From NCBI GenBank assembly GCA_946887025.1, contig CAMPJY010000025.1, forward strand, positions 1 to 21,146: 21,146 nucleotides of DNA, read 5' to 3'. Under the pieces are notes generated by a model, which was given only the letters and a program-made list of their open reading frames with translations, ran no database searches and was not told the origin of the DNA. The position numbers and the translations under genes are program-made. How positions within the stretch are numbered: the stretch's first letter is position 1; the number at the start of each line of letters is the position of its first letter. Shown in pieces: positions 15,917 through 21,146 of the stretch. The DNA is from an uncultured Salinimicrobium sp. GTDB lineage: Bacteria > Bacteroidota > Bacteroidia > Flavobacteriales > Flavobacteriaceae.

Positions 15917-17233
15917 TTATTCCTTTTCAGATATAAAGCTTTTCCCCCAGGGAGTCCAGAGAATAGTAATGATGGCTACAATGGGTAAGATCAGCAGGTA
16001 CCAGGTATTGGAGATAAGTTCAATAAAATCAAACCTTCCTTCTGCGAAACTAAGCAGTAACAGGACCTGTGCCCCGTAAGGAAGCAACCCCTGAAAGACA
16101 CAGGAAAAGATATCGAGTAAGGCGGCGGAATTGCGCTTATCCAGTTTATAATCTTCTGAGATCTCTTTTGCCAAAGGTCCTGTGATAATAATGGAAACCG
16201 TATTGTTGGCAATTGCCATATTAGTAAAGCTGACCAGGGAGGCAATTCCCAACTGGGCCGAACGCTTACTTTTTATTTTCTTATTGACCTGTTTCAAAAG
16301 ATAATCTATTCCCCCCGCATTGGCGACAAGCGCAGCCAGTCCTCCTGTAAGTAATGACAGCAGAAAGATATCCGACATGCCGAGGAACCCCTCATATACT
16401 TTTTGAGTAAAAACCAGCACTTCAAAATCCTGATTGAGGATTCCCATGGCTCCGGCTACAAGGGTTCCAAGGAAAAGGACGACGAAGACATTAACCCCTA
16501 TTATTGCCAGCAGGATCACGAGAAGGTAAGGAATGATCTTGAAAAAAGAATAATCCCCCGTCTGGGCCAATTGGCCGGTGGTCCCGGCATCCTGCCCTAG
16601 AAAAAACAGAATGACAAGAGTGATCAAAGCCGCCGGGAGGGCGATAAAGAAATTCACCCTGAACTTATCCTTCATTTTCACCCCCAGGGATTGTGTAGCC
16701 GCAATAGTGGTATCGGAGATAAAGGAGAGGTTATCCCCAAACATGGAGCCTCCCAATAAGGTGGCGCTAAGGAGGACCAGGGATACTCCGCTCTGGTCCG
16801 CCAGTCCAACTACAATGGGGCCTAAAGCCACGATGGAACCTACAGAGGTACCGGTTGCAGTGGAGAGGAAGGCTGCAAGGAGAAAAATTCCCACAGGGAG
16901 CATTTCCGGAGAAATAAAAGCAAGTCCCAGGTTAACAACTGACTCTACAGCGCCCATGGCAGCTGCAACGCTGGCAAATGCTCCCGCAAGCAGGTAAATA
17001 AGGCACATGGTCAGGATCTTGGAATCACCACAACCTTCGAGAAGGGTGTTTATCTTGGCGTTCGTACTTCCTTCAAAAAGAAGGATTGCCGTGGCTATAC
17101 CTGCAATTACTGCGAGGGGGGAGGGGAAGGCATAAAAATCATCGAGAGAAATACCTATACCTAAAAATAAAAGAATGAAAACCAGAAAAGGAAGGAGGGC
17201 CTTCAGACTGGGGGCTTGTTGTGTAATATTCAT
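15917..17233 (-). CDS. NhaC-type transporter, possible methionine transporter (MetT-like)
   Basis: This 438-residue inner-membrane protein has about ten to eleven hydrophobic segments. The family signature GGSMFGDNLSFISDTTIAAT is near residues 160-180, with TGTSVGSIVALGP before it and NNTVSIIITGPLAKEI later. It is distinct from, and shorter than, the NhaC protein at 551-2038. NhaC-type proteins include true Na+/H+ antiporters and the MetT methionine transporters that comparative genomics has tied to S-box control. The leader here carries an S-box-like core and a strong promoter, which favours methionine uptake, though the evidence is indirect. It starts at ATG 17233, close behind a hairpin that may hide the start region. 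Confidence 0.85.
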   Translation of the reverse strand: MNITQQAPSLKALLPFLVFILLFLGIGISLDDFYAFPSPLAVIAGIATAILLFEGSTNAKINTLLEGCGDSKILTMCLIYLLAGAFASVAAAMGAVESVVNLGLAFISPEMLPVGIFLLAAFLSTATGTSVGSIVALGPIVVGLADQSGVSLVLLSATLLGGSMFGDNLSFISDTTIAATQSLGVKMKDKFRVNFFIALPAALITLVILFFLGQDAGTTGQLAQTGDYSFFKIIPYLLVILLAIIGVNVFVVLFLGTLVAGAMGILNQDFEVLVFTQKVYEGFLGMSDIFLLSLLTGGLAALVANAGGIDYLLKQVNKKIKSKRSAQLGIASLVSFTNMAIANNTVSIIITGPLAKEISEDYKLDKRNSAALLDIFSCVFQGLLPYGAQVLLLLSFAEGRFDFIELISNTWYLLILPIVAIITILWTPWGKSFISEKE

Positions 17234-17239
17234 ATAAGG

Positions 17240-17265
17240 GGCAATAAAAAGGTTTATTTATTACC
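17240..17265 (-). promoter_or_regulatory. Hairpin just before the transporter start codon
   Basis: On the minus strand GGTAATAAA (17265-17257) pairs with TTTATTGCC (17248-17240), nine pairs including one G-U. It ends 6 nt before the ATG. It could act as the translation switch for the upstream leader RNA. Confidence 0.4.
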
Positions 17266-17323
17266 ACGGAAAACGCTAAGAAATGAGGAGAAAATCTACA
17301 ACATTTTTTCCGCTGAAGCGGCT

Positions 17324-17383
17324 TATCGTTTTGGCACCTTGCTTGTTGCTGCAGGTTGCCATCTCTTTCAGAGATTCGTGATA
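17324..17383 (-). promoter_or_regulatory. Compact S-box-like (SAM-I clan) leader RNA, candidate riboswitch
   Basis: Read on the minus strand: a closing TATC (17383-17380) with GATA (17327-17324); a hairpin ATCTC (17375-17371) with GAGAT (17365-17361); then an arm GGCAACC-TGC (17360-17351) with GCA-AGGTGCC (17342-17333). The paired GCAACC / AAGGTGC internal loop and the TATC/GATA closing stem are hallmarks of SAM-I riboswitches. The conserved GGGACTGGCCC arm that normally lies between them is absent and replaced by the short hairpin. A second hairpin (CCGC TTCA GCGG, 17321-17310) follows without a T run. The RNA starts directly downstream of a perfect promoter and precedes the NhaC-type transporter gene. 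Confidence 0.6.
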
Positions 17384-17390
17384 TTGGGCG

Positions 17391-17422
17391 CAAAGATACG
17401 TTGAGAAAAAGCTGTTCTCCAA
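17391..17422 (-). promoter_or_regulatory. Bacteroidetes promoter for the leader RNA and transporter
   Basis: The -33 element TTG is at 17422-17420 and the -7 element TATCTTTG at 17398-17391, with 21 bp between them. Both match the phylum consensus and spacing. Transcription would start at about 17384, right at the 5' edge of the folded leader. Confidence 0.75.
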
Positions 17423-17487
17423 GCGTTTTTCAAATAAATTTTAATCCATTTAATATTCCCCGGAACCGCTCTACTTTAACAGCTTAA

Positions 17488-19074
17488 CTATACTCTGCTC
17501 CTGAATAAGGCGAGATGCTGAATCACGGTCCTGCTTTCCAATCCGCCAGCCAGGGCGCCCGTAGTGACGCCAATAGTACTGATAAAGACAGCGAGTCTTA
17601 TTTTGTCAGTCAGCAGGATCTCCGGTTTGTTGAGCGTAGGCCAGGTTTGTATTAAGTCAGGTGGGAAAATGTAAATTTCTATGACCATTATTAATCCCGC
17701 CACCATGAGGAACAGGCCCATACAGGCAAGAAAGATGCTGAAATAAATGACGGAGTTGGCTACGGCGAGATGTTCAGTAAGTACTCTTTTTTCTTTTCGA
17801 GGGAGGAACAATGCCTGGACCCGAACCAGGTAAAAACTCGCAAACATGATACTGGCTATCGCGAAAAATGCAGCGGTCCCGTTAGTCAACCCCAGACCGA
17901 CATCCCAGGTTTCAGCGGTAAAAATAAGCAGCAGGGAAGGGGCTACAGCTGCGGTTGCCAGCGAAGGAAGGGATAAGGGGAGGAAGAGCGCGAAATTGCT
18001 CAGAAGAGGAGAAAAAAATGTTCCTGGATGCCTGAAGGTCATCAAAATATGGAAGATAAACGTTTCAAGAGCATTTCCATTCCTCAATTCCCTGTCCGGA
18101 ATTCTTGTTGCCCGCTTTTTAAGTACACTCCGCTCCTTCGAAGTGAAAGAGGGAATCTCACGTATCTCCTTGTTGAATTCACTTGTCCCCATGATCCTGC
18201 TATTAGTGGGAGAGCTGTGATGAAGCCCCAGGAGATGGCCTGTGAGGTGCAGAAATAGGAGCGCAGTGTTGTACCTCACCTTCTCGTCCCCAATGGAAAG
18301 AGTGGCCTCTTTTCGGCCTGTGGTAATGAGTTTCCTTATCGAAAGCACGTTTATCCGGGACACTGCAGAACTAAGGCCTGCCTCCACGCGATTTTTTCTC
18401 GACATCAGGCCTACATCAGTAATAACACTTACCATGTCATACGGGCCCTCTGCCATCCTAAGGCTGGCGCTGTCAAGGAAATCCGCAGGAGGTCTGGCCT
18501 GGTCGGTTTCGAGTTCAATCGCATCAGTCACATCAAAATTCCAGGTTATTTCTGTGCTGGTTTCCAATTCGCCTTTCACATCCTGAATAAGCTGATCGGC
18601 TAACCTAAGCAGGGCCTCTTTCTGATCCATCTGTCCAACGGCGATCAGTATTCCCACATTCATTTCGGGAGTTGGCTGCGGTCCCTGCGCCTCTTTGAGG
18701 GCGGAAAAAAACCTTCTGCTGGAAGTCAGGGCCCTGATTACGTTGGTTGAAGTTATCACTCTGACTGATCTGAGGATACGGATAGCATAGAAAATCCTAA
18801 AAACCCTGAGCGCCGGAATAATGAGTGCAATGATCGTTATCCAGTTGCTTCTAATAAATCTGAGCTTTCTTGGTGCCAGGATCAGTTTTATCAGGAATTC
18901 CGCGATAAAAAGGATCCAGATGACGAAGATGAGGTCCTCCTGGGTAGAATTAAGTCCATGGAACACTTCGACAAGAAAGAAATAGAACCAGACAATGGCA
19001 AGAATAAACATCGGGATCTCGAGATGCTCCTCCAGTTTGTAGAAAATCCTGTATTGTTTCTTGCCTTTGGTCAA
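17488..19074 (-). CDS. Voltage-sensor-like / archaemetzincin-like / multi-TM fusion protein, unknown function
   Basis: This 528-residue membrane protein is not of a known type. Residues 20-106 form four segments: S1 about 22-40, S2 about 47-67 with Glu59, S3 about 77-90, and an S4-like helix with Arg90, 93, 99, 102 and 105 at three-residue steps. No S5-S6 pore follows. Residues 137-300 look like a soluble archaemetzincin domain: MNVGILIAVGQ, an ITDVGLMSRKNRVEAGL core, then HLTGHLLGLHH at 276-286 and a Met-turn at Met295 (RIMGTS). The usual catalytic glutamate is Leu277, so zinc ligands remain but peptidase chemistry may be lost. Residues 358-512 hold four or more membrane segments. The start is a TTG (19074); the first in-frame ATG is codon 22, inside S1. 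It lies alone between two terminated units. Confidence 0.8.
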   Translation of the reverse strand: MTKGKKQYRIFYKLEEHLEIPMFILAIVWFYFFLVEVFHGLNSTQEDLIFVIWILFIAEFLIKLILAPRKLRFIRSNWITIIALIIPALRVFRIFYAIRILRSVRVITSTNVIRALTSSRRFFSALKEAQGPQPTPEMNVGILIAVGQMDQKEALLRLADQLIQDVKGELETSTEITWNFDVTDAIELETDQARPPADFLDSASLRMAEGPYDMVSVITDVGLMSRKNRVEAGLSSAVSRINVLSIRKLITTGRKEATLSIGDEKVRYNTALLFLHLTGHLLGLHHSSPTNSRIMGTSEFNKEIREIPSFTSKERSVLKKRATRIPDRELRNGNALETFIFHILMTFRHPGTFFSPLLSNFALFLPLSLPSLATAAVAPSLLLIFTAETWDVGLGLTNGTAAFFAIASIMFASFYLVRVQALFLPRKEKRVLTEHLAVANSVIYFSIFLACMGLFLMVAGLIMVIEIYIFPPDLIQTWPTLNKPEILLTDKIRLAVFISTIGVTTGALAGGLESRTVIQHLALFRSRV

Positions 19075-19173
19075 GCCAGCTTCTTTAATGTCGCCAATAG
19101 ACTTTTCTGAAATCAGGACAGGGGTTTATCTGCCAATAACTCACAAATCCAAAGTGGCAATAGGTAAGTTACT

Positions 19174-19196
19174 TAAAAAAACACACTCAGGGAGTG
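19174..19196 (-). terminator. Intrinsic terminator after the beta-lactamase-like gene
   Basis: On the minus strand CACTC (19196-19192) pairs with GAGTG (19188-19184) around a 3-nt loop, followed by TGTTTTTTT. It lies 63 bp after the stop codon at 19259. Confidence 0.65.
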
Positions 19197-19258
19197 GGAT
19201 TAATAAAGCCTTAGGATTAACGGAAAGCTGATAAGACTCGAAAATTAATGACCTTTGA

Positions 19259-20191
19259 TTAATATGGCAGCCCCTGTACCAGCTCTTCTGCCCCTTCAGC
19301 GGGTTCCCAGGTGGAGGCAGGTTCAAAATAATTCCATAGGAAGTCTGAAATTTCCCTGCTCAGTTCCCAGGCTTCGTTGTTGTACTCCCAGGATTCATCC
19401 TCATTATTTTTAGTGGCGAAGTAGAAGACATAGTCCCCACTGGGGGCATTAACCATCACCAGTTCCGATCTGGAAGCGTTAACCATACCCTGTTTGGCAG
19501 CCGTCTGAATGTAAGGCGGGATTTGGGAAAGTGAGTAATCCGTATAGTAGCTGTTGGTCAGCATCCGGTACATTTCATCACTGGCCCTGGGACTCACGAC
19601 CTCCCTGTTCCTGATCTTCACCAGCAGGCTAGCCATTTCCTTGGGAGTGGTCTGTCCCCAGCCGTAAATTTTCCAGATATCTTCCCTGCCTTCGGTACGC
19701 GAATTCACACGAGTATGCTCCAGTCCCAGTTCCTCCATGAATTTATTTATTTCAGCCCCGCCACCGGCTAATTCCTGTAACCATAAGGAGGTGGTATTAT
19801 CGCTATAGGTGATCATCAGGGCAGCTAAGGTCCTTAGGTCTGTTTTTGTGCTGTCTTCATAGAATTGCATCAGGCCCGAACCTCCGTACTTTCTTACCGT
19901 GTCGTATACCATAGGTTCATGCAATTTATACTCCCCTTCTTCAATTTTTTTGAAAACACTGGTGAGAATAGGAACTTTCACAATACTTGCGGTTGGGAAG
20001 ATCGTGTCCTCGTTGATCCCCGCTTCCCTGCCTGTAGCTAAATTATAAACATAAACTCCTGCAACGCCTTTAAAATCTTTTGTCAATTCTTCCAGTGCCC
20101 TTTGTAATTTTTCATCCTTTTCGATTTTCTGTGCAGATGAATCCAGTGTAAAGAGAACAAAGGCAAAAACAATGAAATAAATATTTTTCAT
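19259..20191 (-). CDS. Class A beta-lactamase-like exported serine hydrolase
   Basis: This is a 310-residue secreted protein with a Sec signal peptide (MKNIYFIVFAFVLFTLDSSA, cleavage near 20). It has the class A order of motifs at almost Ambler positions: Ser69-x-x-Lys72 (SIVK), Ser130-Asp131-Asn132 (SDN), Arg165-Thr166-Glu167 in the omega-loop place, and Lys233-Gln234-Gly235. The last motif is normally KTG or KSG, so KQG is unusual and may change substrate use. An acidic C-terminal tail (residues 285-310) is extra. It could be a true beta-lactamase, or a related serine hydrolase acting on cell-wall peptides; resistance should not be assumed. It is divergent from an exported esterase, 124 bp away, and ends in its own terminator. 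Confidence 0.87.
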   Translation of the reverse strand: MKNIYFIVFAFVLFTLDSSAQKIEKDEKLQRALEELTKDFKGVAGVYVYNLATGREAGINEDTIFPTASIVKVPILTSVFKKIEEGEYKLHEPMVYDTVRKYGGSGLMQFYEDSTKTDLRTLAALMITYSDNTTSLWLQELAGGGAEINKFMEELGLEHTRVNSRTEGREDIWKIYGWGQTTPKEMASLLVKIRNREVVSPRASDEMYRMLTNSYYTDYSLSQIPPYIQTAAKQGMVNASRSELVMVNAPSGDYVFYFATKNNEDESWEYNNEAWELSREISDFLWNYFEPASTWEPAEGAEELVQGLPY

Positions 20192-20315
20192 AAGGCTTGG
20201 TTTAATAGAATTATACGAATATAATGGAAATTGTTAACAGAAGCTGACTTAATTGTAGGGCTCTTTTGGATTGTACAAAGGAATCCTGCTATCTTAGGGG
20301 AAAAATAATTTAAAA

Positions 20316-21095
20316 ATGAAAAAACCATTCATCCTACTAATGCTGTTTCTGATGACAGATCTGCTGCTGGCACAGGAGCGGGAATTCCTTGCTGAACAAT
20401 TCATTCAGGAAGGGGATACCCTTAATTACAGAATCCTGTATCCGGAAGGATTTTCAGAGGATAAAGAATACCCACTGGTGCTTTTCCTGCATGGGGCAGG
20501 GGAAAGGGGCAGCGACAATCAGGCGCAGCTTACCCATGGGAGTGAGCTTTTCTTAAATAATACGGAATATCCTGCCATTGTTTTATTTCCGCAGTGCCCC
20601 AAGGAGGATTATTGGGCTAATATTGAAAGCAGTTATTCTGAAGACGGGAAGCGCAACTTCCATTTCAGTGCTGCCAAAGAGCCTACCAAAGCTCTTTCTT
20701 TGACAATGGCGCTATTGGACCAGGTGCTGGAATCCGGTAACGTTAAAAAGGACCAGGTCTATGTAGGAGGCCTTTCCATGGGGGGAATGGGTACCTTTGA
20801 ACTTCTGGCCCGCAGACCGAATACTTTTGCGGCTGCCATCCCGATTTGTGGAGGGGGAGATCCTGCAACGGCTGCTTCTTATGCGGATAATACAGAGCTG
20901 TGGATCTTTCATGGTGCCAAGGATGATATTGTACCCTCGGAACTTTCCATTGAAATGGCGCAGGCGATCAATAAGGCCGGTGGAATAGCCAATCTTACTA
21001 TCTATGGCAATGCCAATCACAACAGCTGGGACCCTGCTTTTGCGGAGTCAGATTTCCTGGACTGGCTGTTTTCCAAGAGCCTGAAGAAGGAATAA
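20316..21095 (+). CDS. Exported alpha/beta-hydrolase esterase (phospholipase/carboxylesterase or feruloyl-esterase-like)
   Basis: This 259-residue protein has a Sec signal peptide (about residues 1-19, LMTDLLLAQ) without a lipobox cysteine, so it is periplasmic or secreted. The catalytic triad is Ser154 in GLSMGGMG, Asp203 or Asp204 in HGAKDDIVP and His235 in NANHNSW. FLHGAGERG at 57-65 supplies the oxyanion hole. These are features of the esterase group that includes dienelactone-hydrolase-like and sugar-ester esterases. The natural substrate cannot be told; no polysaccharide-degrading neighbour is in view. It is divergent from the beta-lactamase-like gene. No perfect TAnnTTTG box was found, although TATCTTAG lies about 26 bp before the start. 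The last 51 bases of the window after it hold nothing I can name. Confidence 0.88.
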   Translation: MKKPFILLMLFLMTDLLLAQEREFLAEQFIQEGDTLNYRILYPEGFSEDKEYPLVLFLHGAGERGSDNQAQLTHGSELFLNNTEYPAIVLFPQCPKEDYWANIESSYSEDGKRNFHFSAAKEPTKALSLTMALLDQVLESGNVKKDQVYVGGLSMGGMGTFELLARRPNTFAAAIPICGGGDPATAASYADNTELWIFHGAKDDIVPSELSIEMAQAINKAGGIANLTIYGNANHNSWDPAFAESDFLDWLFSKSLKKE

Positions 21096-21146
21096 AAAAG
21101 TGGCTGTTGCAGGTGTCGCCCCTACGGAGCAAGGTGTTACTGGGAT

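Noticed and set aside
17332..17350. TTGGCAC on the plus strand as a possible sigma-54 promoter
   Set aside because: The -12 part reads TTGTT instead of TTGC, no plus-strand gene follows, and the bases are part of the S-box-like RNA read on the other strand.
21096..21146. Possible repeat or terminator at the right edge
   Set aside because: Too little sequence remains to show a stem with a T run or a repeated unit.

Overview
The window looks like chromosomal DNA from a marine or saline member of the Flavobacteriaceae (phylum Bacteroidetes). The evidence is the protein style (peroxiredoxin, oligopeptidase B, an alpha-oxoamine synthase opening MADLFDKIY), the -7 promoter motif TAnnTTTG typical of the phylum, A-rich leaders without clear Shine-Dalgarno sequences, and moderate GC. 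No tRNA, rRNA, CRISPR array, transposase or phage gene was seen. Most genes are housekeeping or metabolic and intact; the peroxiredoxin at the left edge is cut by the window.

Layout. 1-2038: partial peroxiredoxin and an NhaC antiporter, both leftward, separated by a terminator. 2039-2429: a gene-free stretch holding a 131-bp inverted-repeat element with five 11-bp tandem units. 2430-3775: overlapping deoC-deoD pair (deoxynucleoside salvage). 3898-5723: a PLP-dependent sulfur amino acid lyase divergent from an Lrp/AsnC regulator. 5764-8287: YbaB/EbfC nucleoid protein divergent from oligopeptidase B. 8376-9413: a cystathionine beta-synthase-like enzyme closed by a strong bidirectional terminator. 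9519-10339: an Rnk-like Gre-domain protein paired with an unknown small protein. 10427-14405: a leftward block of sensor kinase, sigma-54 response regulator and glutamate dehydrogenase, with a textbook sigma-54 promoter before gdhA. 14588-15847: a serine-palmitoyltransferase-like acyltransferase. 15917-17422: a second NhaC-type transporter behind an S-box-like leader RNA. 17488-19074: an unusual fusion of a voltage-sensor-like membrane domain, an archaemetzincin-like domain lacking the catalytic glutamate, and a C-terminal membrane domain. 19259-21095: a class A beta-lactamase-like exported hydrolase divergent from an exported esterase.

How genes may work together. Sulfur metabolism recurs: the gamma-lyase-type enzyme with its Lrp neighbour, the CBS-like enzyme, the S-box-like leader on a possible methionine transporter, and the acyltransferase. 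The CBS-like enzyme and the acyltransferase resemble the two enzymes (cysteate synthase, cysteate fatty acyltransferase) that begin capnine sulfonolipid synthesis in gliding Bacteroidetes; this pairing is inference. The kinase/regulator pair probably controls gdhA through sigma-54.

The most novel items are the voltage-sensor/pseudo-metzincin fusion, the compact S-box-like leader RNA, and the 11-bp repeat element.
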